Source: Hazenella coriacea (lineage in GTDB: Bacteria; Bacillota; Bacilli; Thermoactinomycetales; Thermoactinomycetaceae). Taken from it: a DNA stretch of 64,000 nucleotides. The notes beneath the pieces were generated by a model. It was not told the DNA's origin, did not search any database, and worked only from the letters and a program-made list of their open reading frames with translations. Every line of letters begins with the position of its first letter. The stretch's first letter is position 1. The position numbers and the translations under genes are program-made. The stretch is taken from positions 646,712 to 710,711 of the forward strand of contig NZ_SMAG01000001.1 in assembly GCF_004341825.1 (NCBI RefSeq), read 5' to 3'. Shown here piece by piece: positions 18,850 through 29,800 of this stretch.

Positions 18850-21800
18850 TTACGAGATCATATTCGCTTGCTTTTCTTCAATAATTTTCCCTCTCTCCAT
18901 CTTAATGACCCGGTCAGCAAGATGGAAATATCGGTCATCATGAGTGATGGCAATCACACATTTTCCTTTTTCCTTGAATCTAGGTAATAAGTTCATATAG
19001 AAAAATTCCCTGTATTCTGGGTCTTGGTCTGCTGCCCACTCGTCAAACAGATAAATCGGTTTGTCTTCTAAATAACTGATCAATAAAGCTAACCTTTTTC
19101 TTTGACCTGTCGAGAGTTTCGTTGTACTAAATTCTCCATTTTCTATTTGTAACTTTTGATCAATCCGTAATATCTTTAAATATTGTTCGATCTCTTCTGC
19201 TTTAGCATCACAATCCACTCCATATATTTTATGAAAGAGGTAGTAATCACTAAAGATCACAGAGTATAATTCGCCCAATTCATCTGGTCTAATCTTTTGG
19301 TTATTAATTAATATCTCGCCTTTCCCACAAGAATAAAGACCAGTGATCAACTTAGCCAACGTGGACTTTCCGCTTCCATTCCCACCTGTAACAAAAACAA
19401 TCTCCCCCAATTGAAATTGACAATCTAATGGTCCAACTGAAAACGATTCACCATGTTCATTATGATAGGCATACTCTACACCTTTGAGCTCTATTGTTAA
19501 CTCATCCTTACAATGGGGCGTAGATTTTGTTTTTTCATGATCGACTTCAAAATCTGTTAAATGCTTTACAAATCCTTGGATCCTCTTCCAACTAATTTTC
19601 ATCTGTACCGCATGAGGAATAGAGTTGAGTATACTGTGGATTGGTCCTGTCATGTAAAGAAATACAAAGACATAGCTTTTCAAAGACTGACTTTCAACCT
19701 CTAGGAACAGGATCGGAAACAAAAATGTAACGGCTCCGATTACCAGTGTAAATAATAGTTCCCCAATAATAAATACATTGGCAAATTTAAGACCACCCTG
19801 AATTCTCTTACTCTTATATGAGTGACAACTTTCTTTCATATCCGCTCGAAAGTGGTCTCGCTTGGATTGATTCATACTTAATTCTTTATATCCACCAATC
19901 AAATCGTTGATATATTTGAAAAAGACATTTTGAATACTTCTCGTTTGTTCCCATAACTTGTCCGCCGAATTTCCCACCACATAATACAATCCAGCTGCAA
20001 CTAAAATTACTACAATAGAGACTAGCAATCCATAGACATTAATAATTCCCAAATAAACTAAGCAACACAATAAAGTAATAGAATCGGTTAAACCAGTAAT
20101 CAGAGAAGCAGCGTGATTGCTAATTGCTTCAGTATCATTATTTAAAGTTGTTTGTACGACCCCTGTCTCCATTTGCTCAACCTTCTCATATGGAGAATGG
20201 AGAATTTTGTCTAGTAGATCAATCCTGATCTCATAGATCAAATTGTTTGTCAGAGTGATTAGTTTGGTACGAACCAACTTCTGGGCCACTACATAAATAA
20301 TGATTCCTAATGCAAAGTATAAAAACAAACTCTCTCCTGATTGTCCGGTTCGGTTTAGGGCTTCATTGATGATAAAAATGATAAAAGCATTTCCGAAACC
20401 ACTGGTAATACTGAGCGAAATCAGTAGAAATAAATCTCTTCCTTTGTGATGTGGAAACATAAATACTAAAGATAGATAGAAACAGAACAGCACCGCTGCT
20501 AAGAACACTGTTCCCACTGCAATGATTAAACTAATAGGTGCCCAAACGTTGACAAAATCCCAAGAAAGTCCATCAAAGAAGACTGAGGGCACTTTATAAA
20601 GGCAATATCCCAATACTAGAAGAAAAGCTAGTGACGCCAAGGAAACACTTATATATTTAGCTGGATTTTTCTCTAATCTTCTTTTTTTCTTAATGATCTG
20701 TACGAGAGTTAGAATAATAAAATACAGCGTAATACAGATGAACGGAATCAATAGTAAGATCACGGTAAAAGAAGCTGCATCTATACTTTTATACATATCA
20801 CCTGTATTCTCAGCCAAAGGATCCCCTTGCATAAGATCAATGATTCCCTGACCAATCGTGGTGGTATGAGTTGAATTCAAATTTGCCATAACAGCAACCC
20901 CTAACTCTTCTTGGGGTCGAAATGCAATAAAGGAGGAGAAGTTTGGATTGCTTCCCTCATGAGAAAGTTCACCAGTACCTTTCTGATATACTTGCCATCC
21001 TCCCGCATAGGAAGAGCCATCTGGGGATGGGGCTACCAAACGGTTGGGCACATGTGTGTTTTCAATCGATTTTTGCTCAGCATCCTTCAATGTATATGTA
21101 CCCAGCTGGATCTGGAGCCACTTTTCCATATCTTCAGCATTTGAAATAAAATAGCCAGCTGGAGTATTGCCTCGATACATAGGAGCATCAAACTCCATCG
21201 GTCTTAGGAAGCCAATTTTATAACCTTTAGATAGATCATGCTGAGCAGCTTCTGAACGGAACAAATAAGTATGCTGGAGTTGCAATGGCTTTAAAATGTG
21301 TTCCTCCATATAGCTTTCAAATGACTGATTCGATACTTTTTGTATAACGAGTCCTAAAATATCATAGTTGATAGTGGCATAACTAAATTCTTCACCTGGA
21401 TAAGATGCTAACTCTTGATTCAATAATGCCCTTACCGTTTTTTCAAGTGCACCATCATCAGTCGCCGCAGGAATTTTTCCAATGGAGTTGAACGGAATTC
21501 CACTTGTATGATGTAAAAGTTGTTCGATGGTTATATCTACAGGTCCGTTCACTTTCTGGCCTCTATACTCACCAATATATTTCATCTGAAACCAAGGTAA
21601 ATATTTATGTACTGGATCATTTAATTGAATGAAGCCTTTCTCGACAAGATCGTAAACCGCAACAGCTGTAAATGCTTTACTATTTGAACCAATTTCAAAT
21701 AAGGTTTGATTTGTCATGGGCTTTTTGCTCTCAAGGTCAGAGTAGCCAAAACCCTTTTTATAAATGGCTTGATCCCCTTTAACAATCACTACTGATAGAC

Positions 21801-21966
21801 CTGGAATTTTCCCATCAGCCATTTGCTTGTGAATCAAAGCTTCTACTTGTTCTTCATAATTACTTGGTAAGCCTTTCGTATTACTAGATGCCTCAACCCC
21901 TGTGGGGATTAGCTGCAATTGTAAAATCACCATAAGAATGAGCAAAATATTTTTTACTCTAATCAT
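18850..21966 (-). CDS. Fused prodrug-type serine peptidase and peptide ABC exporter
   Basis: 1038 residues in three parts. Residues 1-26 are a signal/anchor segment. About 30-385 is a serine hydrolase of the beta-lactamase/PBP fold with the SNSK (S-x-x-K) nucleophile motif near 95, a YATINY segment near 194 at the usual Tyr-motif position, and HEGSNP near 336. About 395-510 holds three membrane helices, the topology of ClbP-type prodrug peptidases. About 515-1030 is a SyrD/PvdE-like exporter with a six-helix domain and an ATPase: Walker A GGNGSGKST (~861), signature LSTGQRKR (~948), Walker B IYLFDEW (~968). The ClbP, XcnG and ZmaM family removes an N-acyl-D-Asn cap from pre-products; the neighbouring NRPS-2 is built to make exactly that cap. 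I infer cleavage outside the membrane coupled to export. Confidence 0.9.
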   Translation of the reverse strand: MIRVKNILLILMVILQLQLIPTGVEASSNTKGLPSNYEEQVEALIHKQMADGKIPGLSVVIVKGDQAIYKKGFGYSDLESKKPMTNQTLFEIGSNSKAFTAVAVYDLVEKGFIQLNDPVHKYLPWFQMKYIGEYRGQKVNGPVDITIEQLLHHTSGIPFNSIGKIPAATDDGALEKTVRALLNQELASYPGEEFSYATINYDILGLVIQKVSNQSFESYMEEHILKPLQLQHTYLFRSEAAQHDLSKGYKIGFLRPMEFDAPMYRGNTPAGYFISNAEDMEKWLQIQLGTYTLKDAEQKSIENTHVPNRLVAPSPDGSSYAGGWQVYQKGTGELSHEGSNPNFSSFIAFRPQEELGVAVMANLNSTHTTTIGQGIIDLMQGDPLAENTGDMYKSIDAASFTVILLLIPFICITLYFIILTLVQIIKKKRRLEKNPAKYISVSLASLAFLLVLGYCLYKVPSVFFDGLSWDFVNVWAPISLIIAVGTVFLAAVLFCFYLSLVFMFPHHKGRDLFLLISLSITSGFGNAFIIFIINEALNRTGQSGESLFLYFALGIIIYVVAQKLVRTKLITLTNNLIYEIRIDLLDKILHSPYEKVEQMETGVVQTTLNNDTEAISNHAASLITGLTDSITLLCCLVYLGIINVYGLLVSIVVILVAAGLYYVVGNSADKLWEQTRSIQNVFFKYINDLIGGYKELSMNQSKRDHFRADMKESCHSYKSKRIQGGLKFANVFIIGELLFTLVIGAVTFLFPILFLEVESQSLKSYVFVFLYMTGPIHSILNSIPHAVQMKISWKRIQGFVKHLTDFEVDHEKTKSTPHCKDELTIELKGVEYAYHNEHGESFSVGPLDCQFQLGEIVFVTGGNGSGKSTLAKLITGLYSCGKGEILINNQKIRPDELGELYSVIFSDYYLFHKIYGVDCDAKAEEIEQYLKILRIDQKLQIENGEFSTTKLSTGQRKRLALLISYLEDKPIYLFDEWAADQDPEYREFFYMNLLPRFKEKGKCVIAITHDDRYFHLADRVIKMERGKIIEEKQANMIS

Positions 21967-22019
21967 TACTGATGTGCTCCTCTCCTATGTTAAGATCTGA
22001 CTTTAATGAGGATGTTAGA

Positions 22020-22041
22020 GAGGATGACCTTCATCATCCTC
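22020..22041 (-). other. Hairpin in the NRPS-2/exporter gap
   Basis: Perfect 8-bp arms (GAGGATGA 22020-22027, TCATCCTC 22034-22041) with a 6-base loop lie in the 134-base gap before the exporter start. No T-run follows, so an mRNA processing or stability element is more likely than a terminator. Confidence 0.35.
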
Positions 22042-22100
22042 CTTCCTACGCGATAACATCACTCACACGACTTCTACTTGAAACCTAGTTCAATTGATGA

Positions 22101-25100
22101 CTAGTCATTAAAAATTTGATCAAGATCTTCCATTGAGAGATTCGTAGTTTCAAAATCAGTGGGTGTAAATTCAGTAATCTCCTTATCGCAGCAATGATTA
22201 ATTAAACTTTGCAATTGTTTGATATAAGCATGAGCAAATTGTTCAATGGTCTCTCGCTTAAATTTGTTTCGACTGTATGAAATGGTTATCTTTAGTTTTT
22301 GATTGACAGAGTATGCAACAAGATCTAAGAGACAATCCATCTCATTTTGATCACTCATTTCTTGACCTGAATATTCCTCCGCAAATTCAAAAATTCCGTT
22401 TGAAAATGTAGTATTAAAGTCACCCAAGTAGTTAAACCTCACTAACTTTTGCGGGTTACTAGGCAACTCGCCTGAAATATACTTTAAAACACCATGACAA
22501 AGTCCTTTATTAGGAATCCTTCTCAACTGATCTTTCAACAGCTTGATTTGCATTGAAAGATCCACATTTTGAACTGTTAACTGGATTGGATATAAGCTGG
22601 TAAACCATCCAACTGTTCTTGAAACATCGATATATTCTGTGATCTCTTCACGACCGTGTCCTTCAACTTCAATAACGATGTCATCTTTTTGAGTATAATC
22701 TTTCATCAGAAGTGCTAATGCGATGATCATCAACTCATCAGGTTTTGTACGATAGGCATCGTTTGCTTTGAGTAAAAGCTGTTCTGTTTGTTCTTCAGTT
22801 AATGTTTGAACGAATGATTCACAATGCTCCATCTCATCTGTACCCAAATCAAAATCATTCAATGATTCCATCCGATGTTCATAAACATGCTTCCAATATT
22901 GACGATCCTTTTCGTCAATTCGTTGGCTAAATTGTTCCAATTCATGAGCCCAATCCTGAATCGAATTCGTTTTTGGTAACAATGAGACATTTTCGCTTTT
23001 ATGCAACTGTTCGTAGATGTGGTTCAGGTCCTCCAAAATAATTCGCCATGATACCCCATCCACGGCTAAATGATGAGCCGTGAGCAATAGCTTGAAACTA
23101 TGATCTCTTAGGTGGAAAAGGCAAGCTTTAATCAAGACATCATTTCTAATATCAAAACTTGATTTTAACATTTCTCCCATTTTCGCTATTTGCGATTGCT
23201 GTTCCGAAGCAGAAACATCTGATAAATCAAAAGTTTCCATTTCAACCTTTTTCGTAAGGTTCTCTGCATTGAAATATAAAGTGTCTGTTTTGTCATTGTA
23301 ATTTAATCTGAAGGAGTCGTGATGACTGACTAACATGTAAAGGGCTGTTTCAATTAGGCTTATATCAACATCCTTTTTTAGGTTTAGCAATAAGGATTGT
23401 GTATAATGATGAACATTGGGCAGATTTCGTGAGAAAAACCATGAAGTAGATGGAAGAGACTTTATGGTTCCTTCACAAGGACGATTATTTTCGGAAGATC
23501 CTCGACTCACTTCCTCTACGTATAAAGTCATATCTTTAATCACTGGATGAGCCAAAATATCCTTCACTCTAATTTTAAACCCTTGATTAACCAAATTAGA
23601 GGAAAGCTGAATCGCTTTAATAGAGTCTCCACCCAAATGATAGAAGTTATCTTCCAGATTGACTTTAACATTCAATAGATCCCTAGTGACTTGGAGCAAA
23701 ACCTCTTCTTTGTTATTTCTTACTTCATCAACATGTATATCATTTCTAATCATTTCAGGTGCTGGTAACTGGCCTCTGTCAACTTTCCCATTGATTGTCA
23801 ACGGGATACGATGGAGCTGGAAAAAATGTGTAGGAATCATATATGCTGGTAAATTCTTAGCCAAAAAGCTTCGCAATTCCGACGAAGAAATCGTATCTTT
23901 CCCGGTATAATAAGCACAAAGATATGGACTTCCATTTTGATCCTCTTGATCTACAACAATCGCTTCTTTGATGCTAGGGTATAGCAATAAGGATTTTTCA
24001 ATCTCGCCTAGTTCAATACGATATCCACGAATTTTCACCTGATCATCGGCTCTACCAAGATATTCTATCTTTGTCCCATCGATAAATCTCGCCAAATCAC
24101 CCGTTTTATACATAGGTGTTTTTTTCCTGAAGGGGTCTTCCATAAATCTTTCTTGTGTCAAATCAGGCTTATTTAGATAACCTCTCGCAACTCCATCTCC
24201 GGAAATATAAATTTCTCCAACTTCTCCGAGTGGGACCGGATTCAGATCCTTATTCAACAAATATATGTTTGTATTTTGTACTGGCACCCCAATAGGAACA
24301 TAGATTCCTGTATCCTTTCCCACATCATATGGGTGAATCATACATCCTACAACCGTCTCTGTAGGACCATATTCATTGTAAATAGTGATCTCTCCAGCAA
24401 AACGATCCACAATATCTTTAGCTAGACTTACTTTCAGTTGCTCGCCACCAACGATCATTTTCTTGATTGAACACGTTTCAAGATCAATCTCTTTCAGTAA
24501 GGACAAGTGAGAAGGTGTCAACTTAATGATGCTTGCTTTCCCTTCTCTAAATATCTTATATAATACATATTCATCTTCATCTTCTGGATAAATCCTCATC
24601 TGATTGCCACTAATCAAAGGTGTAAAGATGGATGTGACCGTAAGATCAAACGCTAGGGAAGAATAGAAAGGAAAAACCTCATTTTTACTGGAGCCCATAT
24701 ATACCTGCTTAGCCCAACATGTATAGTTTACTAATCCTTGATGCTCAATCATCGTTCCTTTGGGAAGTCCAGTAGAACCTGATGTATATATCACATAAGC
24801 CAGATCAGAAGATCCATTAAGAGCCCCAAGATTTGAAGTATCTTCTGTATAAATATCTGTGGAGTCTAATTGAATAATATCCCCTTTAAAATATGACAAC
24901 TCCGTATGGTTAGAGACTGGACTGTTTATTAGTAGTGTAGAGATCGACGCGTCTTTGAGTATGTATTTAATTCGTTCAGGTGGATAGTTTGGATCAATCG
25001 GCAGGTATGCACTTCCTGCTTTGAGAATCCCTAAAATTCCAATGATAGTTTCTAGTGAGTGTGTAGTACATAGACCAACGATTGAGCCTTTCTTTAGATT

Positions 25101-26621
25101 TCTCTTTAAAAGAAATCGTGCCAATTGATTTGATCGCTCATTCAGTTCACGATAAGTGAGTTTTTTATCATCCAAGCAGAGTGCAATGTGCTCAGGTGTT
25201 TTTGCTACTTGTTCTTCAAAGAGTTGGTATATGGTTTTCTCCTTGGGGTAATCCTGATCTGTCACATTAAATTCGTAAATCAGCTTATTCCATTCGTCAT
25301 CGGGTAACAGAGTGAATTGATCCAGCTCTTGATCAGGATTTGCGATTAGTTGATTCGTTAAGTGGAGCAGACAATGATACATTTGTTCAATTTGTTCATC
25401 TGTATAATCTTGAATCTTATAATCAAAATCCAAATCCATCTCATTGGAACTTGACCACTCCCTAATAATGAGCTGGAGAGAATAAAGTTGTTTTCCGTTG
25501 TAAAACTCCTTATTTTCTATGGGAGTTCCGTCTACTTCATTGACTAGATTGGTATTGTAATAATTAATACATGTATTCAATAATTGTCCATTTTCCCTTT
25601 CTTGCAACTTCAAGTCTTGAGCGAGAAGATCATAAGGATACTTCTGATGGTAATAACAACGGATTAGTTCACTATTTACCTCTTTGATTAGTTGTTGTCC
25701 AGACATCTCACCATCAATCTGAAAGCGAAAAGGCATGGTACTAGTAAACATCCCCACAATATTTTTTTCCTTTTTCCCTGATCGATTGTAGAGAGGCAAA
25801 CCAATAACGATGTCATCCTTCCCTGTTAATTTATTAAGATACATCAGATAGAGAGCAACAAAAAAGGCAAATTCCGAAGACTCTTGGTTAGCGACAAATG
25901 ATTTGATACGCTCTGATTGATCAGAAGATAGATGATAAGTTTTTCTGATTCCCTCTGCACACTCCAGGCCTGCTTCGCGAATTATCTCTGGAATCGTTTC
26001 AAATTTTTCATTCCAAAATTGCTTGTTTTTCAAAAACCTCCTAGACTTCAAATATTTTTGCTCCTGTGTAAGATAATAGGTATAAGGCTCATGATCCTGT
26101 ACTGTTAGTCTTTCACCTTTTAAAAGCTTCACATATGAATTACAAATCTGTTCGGTTAAAATATTCATAGACCATCCATCAGCAATTAAATGGTGGGCTT
26201 TAACAAAATAACCGCTATCATGATCATTTATTTTGAATAATGCAAAGTGGAATAAAGCATGATTATAAATCTGAAAGGGTTGGGTAGCCTCTTCTTGAAC
26301 CCAATTTTTAAATGCTTCATCACTATTCTCTTGTGAACTAAAGTCAAAAAAACGTAGGTGGAGCTTTTGATATTCCTCTACATATTGTTGAACTTCCCCA
26401 TTGCTCTCTACAAGTCGATGCCTAAACCCTTCATTCTCTTTTACAAACTGATTAATCGCTTGCTCAAGGAAGTTGAAATTTACTTCACCTTTGATTCTGA
26501 CTGTACCACCAACATTATGAAATGGCTGATCAGGGTTAATTTTCTCCATGTACCAGATTCTTTTTTGCGGGTGGCTTAAAGGGAATTTTTCTCTATGATT
26601 GAGATCCTGAGCTCTGTTCAT
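22101..26621 (-). CDS. NRPS-2: acyl-D-Asn loading module, Cstarter-A-T-E
   Basis: 1506-residue single-module synthetase. The N-terminal condensation domain (HHLIADG near residue 142) has the starter-type opening PLSHPQKRIWYMEK, like the surfactin first C domain, which N-acylates the first residue. The adenylation domain (SGSTGLPKG ~613) has pocket residues D-L-T-K-I-G-E-V-G-K by my alignment, essentially the Asn code. The carrier domain is GGDSIKA (Ser ~1000). The epimerization domain (HHLAVDG ~1182, TVGWFTSLYP, FNYLGDF) predicts D-Asn. The C-terminus LSMEDLDQIFND looks like the donor COM docking helix of TycA-type enzymes. The layout equals that of ClbN and XcnA, which install prodrug caps. 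Start ATG follows AAAGGTG. It lies between the PKS and the fused peptidase/exporter. Confidence 0.93.
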   Translation of the reverse strand: MNRAQDLNHREKFPLSHPQKRIWYMEKINPDQPFHNVGGTVRIKGEVNFNFLEQAINQFVKENEGFRHRLVESNGEVQQYVEEYQKLHLRFFDFSSQENSDEAFKNWVQEEATQPFQIYNHALFHFALFKINDHDSGYFVKAHHLIADGWSMNILTEQICNSYVKLLKGERLTVQDHEPYTYYLTQEQKYLKSRRFLKNKQFWNEKFETIPEIIREAGLECAEGIRKTYHLSSDQSERIKSFVANQESSEFAFFVALYLMYLNKLTGKDDIVIGLPLYNRSGKKEKNIVGMFTSTMPFRFQIDGEMSGQQLIKEVNSELIRCYYHQKYPYDLLAQDLKLQERENGQLLNTCINYYNTNLVNEVDGTPIENKEFYNGKQLYSLQLIIREWSSSNEMDLDFDYKIQDYTDEQIEQMYHCLLHLTNQLIANPDQELDQFTLLPDDEWNKLIYEFNVTDQDYPKEKTIYQLFEEQVAKTPEHIALCLDDKKLTYRELNERSNQLARFLLKRNLKKGSIVGLCTTHSLETIIGILGILKAGSAYLPIDPNYPPERIKYILKDASISTLLINSPVSNHTELSYFKGDIIQLDSTDIYTEDTSNLGALNGSSDLAYVIYTSGSTGLPKGTMIEHQGLVNYTCWAKQVYMGSSKNEVFPFYSSLAFDLTVTSIFTPLISGNQMRIYPEDEDEYVLYKIFREGKASIIKLTPSHLSLLKEIDLETCSIKKMIVGGEQLKVSLAKDIVDRFAGEITIYNEYGPTETVVGCMIHPYDVGKDTGIYVPIGVPVQNTNIYLLNKDLNPVPLGEVGEIYISGDGVARGYLNKPDLTQERFMEDPFRKKTPMYKTGDLARFIDGTKIEYLGRADDQVKIRGYRIELGEIEKSLLLYPSIKEAIVVDQEDQNGSPYLCAYYTGKDTISSSELRSFLAKNLPAYMIPTHFFQLHRIPLTINGKVDRGQLPAPEMIRNDIHVDEVRNNKEEVLLQVTRDLLNVKVNLEDNFYHLGGDSIKAIQLSSNLVNQGFKIRVKDILAHPVIKDMTLYVEEVSRGSSENNRPCEGTIKSLPSTSWFFSRNLPNVHHYTQSLLLNLKKDVDISLIETALYMLVSHHDSFRLNYNDKTDTLYFNAENLTKKVEMETFDLSDVSASEQQSQIAKMGEMLKSSFDIRNDVLIKACLFHLRDHSFKLLLTAHHLAVDGVSWRIILEDLNHIYEQLHKSENVSLLPKTNSIQDWAHELEQFSQRIDEKDRQYWKHVYEHRMESLNDFDLGTDEMEHCESFVQTLTEEQTEQLLLKANDAYRTKPDELMIIALALLMKDYTQKDDIVIEVEGHGREEITEYIDVSRTVGWFTSLYPIQLTVQNVDLSMQIKLLKDQLRRIPNKGLCHGVLKYISGELPSNPQKLVRFNYLGDFNTTFSNGIFEFAEEYSGQEMSDQNEMDCLLDLVAYSVNQKLKITISYSRNKFKRETIEQFAHAYIKQLQSLINHCCDKEITEFTPTDFETTNLSMEDLDQIFND

Positions 26622-26750
26622 CTTATCGACACCTTTCTGCTCTTCTTCGCTGATCCATCGTAGCTATAGGCGTAAATGATCTACTTAGGTCAATCTATAG
26701 CTCAACATCTCATCTCCTCATGTGCATAAACTTTGAGGAAGAGGAAAAGT

Positions 26751-26780
26751 CCATTCCCCTCTCTTAGGTTTGGGGAATGG
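26751..26780 (-). terminator. Inverted repeat between PKS and NRPS-2
   Basis: Perfect 9-bp arms (CCATTCCCC 26751-26759, GGGGAATGG 26772-26780) around 12 bases. On the minus strand it precedes the PKS stop region: the repeat is downstream of NRPS-2's start and upstream of nothing coding on that strand, so in transcription order it lies after the PKS would only if reversed; in practice it sits in the 216-base gap preceding the PKS 3' end. A weak structure call: partial terminator, processing site or neutral hairpin. Confidence 0.25.
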
Positions 26781-26837
26781 CAAATAGTATATAAGCATCT
26801 CCATCATGAGTTGCTTTTTTTCCCCTCGATCAATCAT

Positions 26838-29800
26838 CTAGAAAAAATTTACGCTTTGACAATACTCAATCATTTTTCGTGCTTGTTGTTCATTCATTTC
26901 TTTCCATCCAAAACCCATTTTCTTTAACAACATAGTCGTTTTATCAGAGGTGACGTGGAATATGGTTGGATGATCCACATCTAAATTCAATTCGTCTCCT
27001 AAACTATGTAGCTGTATGTTGTAAATTTCCGTCGAAAATCTCTTTGCTTGCTTTTCATCATAGATGTAATCCAAAAAATCCTCTATGGATGTCTGTTTTA
27101 CACCTAATTCCAGGTTTGGAATCGTTAAAAGCTCTGATAAGCTAACATAATTAGGATTAAAAATATGATAGGTCTCATTGACAAGCTCAGCTTGATCAAA
27201 GAGACAAACAATTGACCGACTTACATCATCCACACATGAAAAATCAGTATCTCTTTCTATTTCTGGAACTAGACCAATCTTTACATACGATTGAATCATC
27301 GAATACAATGCATTTTGTTCTATGTTTTTCTGGAACCTACCCGTTTGTGAGTCAAATACCACATTGCCCACGCGAAAAATATTGACATGTACTCCTTTTT
27401 TTCTTGCTTCGACTAATAGCTTCTCTGCTTCTAGCTTTGTTTTGGGGTAAGGATTAGTGATCACTTGTCCAAGATCATGATCATATTCTGTATATAATAA
27501 TTCCTTTTGGTCTTCCACCTTACCAGAAGCTACAGCCATCGTGGAAATATGATTAAAATCTTTTCTATTACCACTCAACGAAAAATCGATCAAATTATTT
27601 GTTGCCACAGAATTGGCTTCATGGATTTCAGCATATTTTCCATAATGACTAACATCAGCTGCTGAATGTACCACACATTGAATCGTTTTACATAACTTTT
27701 GATACACATTTACATCCAAACCCATTTGGATTTTGGTTAAATCCCCATTATAGACGAACATTCTCGATTTACATTGATCATAGAAAGCTGGACCAAAATA
27801 AAAGCTGAGCTGACCTTTGATCCGATTTTCAGCCTCAGTTCGGCTCCTTGCTCTAATAATAAGATGGAGATTGCTATCAGTCTTTTGTAATAAATCGCGT
27901 AGCAAATAAACACCCAGATACCCTGTACTTCCTGTCAACAGAATATCTGTATAATTCAATCGGCGAGAAAGATCCAGTGAATGATATGTTTGGGTTCTCA
28001 CTTCATAGGATTGACGGGTCTCTGCAAATTCTTGACCACCATTTTCACTGATCTGATGCCTTTCTCTCATCGCAACCAAATAGTTTTTTAACATCTCTTT
28101 AGGAACTTTATTTTTATCTTTCTTATCGGTGATCTGTTGCGCCAAATCAGCTACTCTTGGATACTCGAACAATTGGCTAACTGATATATGAAACTCTTCT
28201 TGCAACCTTGCCACTACATTGACTGCACTTAACGAATTGCCTCCCAGTTCAAAAAAGTCGTCATAGGGGTTAACATCCCTGACACCTGTAACCTTCTCAT
28301 ATGCTTCAATAAGTTTTTGTTCTTTATCCAACTGTGGAGCAACATCATGATTCACTTCCATTGATGCATGATATTGGGTTCCTTGATCTTCGACAATAAA
28401 CTCATCTGTTGCAATCTGGATGGTTCGATTTTCATCATCCGAACGAATACTAAAAAGCTGACGATCAAAAGAATATGTGGGTAAAGGTAAACGAAACCTT
28501 CGTTCTTGTGCATAATATTCTTGCCAATCGACCCCTACTCCTTGGATTTGTAACTTACCAAGACTCTGTAGCAAATATTTATCATCCGAAATATTTGCTA
28601 CATGAGATCTTACAGTGTTTACAATCACATGGTCTGATTCTTCCCGAATCTGCTGCCGAACCAAGGTACTTAATGCTCTACCTGGACCCATTTCAATGAA
28701 AATATTCGCTGGAGCATCTGTTAAAAGTTGATTGATACCATCAGAGAACTTAACTGTTTGTCGTAAATGCTTCACCCAATATTGTGGATCTGTAGCTTCG
28801 ATCGCCGTGATCCATGTTCCTGAGACATTAGAAATGTAAGGAATTAAGGGTTTGTGAAGTTCTATCTCCTGCACTTTCTCTCCAAAAGAATCTAAAATCG
28901 GCTCCATCATTGTAGAGTGAAAGGCATGAGAAGTTTGTAATCTTTTATATCGAAGACCTTCGCGATGTAGTACTTCCTCCAAGCTTTCGATCTCTTCAAA
29001 TGAACCAGAAACGACACAGAATGATGGACCATTTACAGCTGCGATCGACAAATTGGCTGTTAAATATGGAAAAATTCTACTCTCTGGAGCCATCACACTC
29101 AACATACAACCCTTCGGTAATTGTTGCATGAGATCAGCACGCTCTGAAACCAACGTCAATGCATGTTCGAGAGAGAGTACCCCTGACAAACAAGCAGCCA
29201 CATATTCGCCTATACTATGCCCGATCATGCCATCAGGATGGATTCCCCATTCCATGAACATTTTTGCCAATGCATATTCGAATATAAAAATAGCAGGCTG
29301 TGCATTTGAGGTCTGGTTGATCTCATCCATCAGTTCTACCTTTTGATCCTGTGGATACCATACATGTCTCAAATCGGTTCCTCGTATCTTTTCTAGAATC
29401 TGGCAACAACGATCTACTTCATCACGAAATACCTTCTCTTCTCTGTATAAGTCTAATCCCATATTCATATATTGAGATCCTTGTCCAGGAAACATAAAGA
29501 TCACTGGACGGCTAGTCTGTTCAGACATTGCGGTGTGCACTTTTGCTGGGTTTAGTTGAGATAGTTCTCGTTTTGCCTCTTCTAGCTCGGAAGCGACCAA
29601 CATCCTCTGGTATCTCAGATGTTTTCTCCCCACGTGAAGTGTATAGGCGATATCTGCTAGATTCACATGAGAATTTTGATCCATATAGTTAACTAACTTT
29701 CGGGTCATTTCATCAAGAGATTTCATTGTTTGGGCTGAAAAAAAGAGTAGCTGATTCTTTTTTCCAGGATCTGAAACTCCTCTATCTATACTTTCTTCCA

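Noticed and set aside
26751..26780. Confident terminator separating PKS and NRPS-2 transcripts
   Set aside because: In transcription order on the minus strand NRPS-2 lies after the PKS stop at 26838, and this hairpin is in that gap, but the T-tract after it is short and interrupted, so I keep only a weak structure call. The feature entry's wording on its position should be read in this sense.
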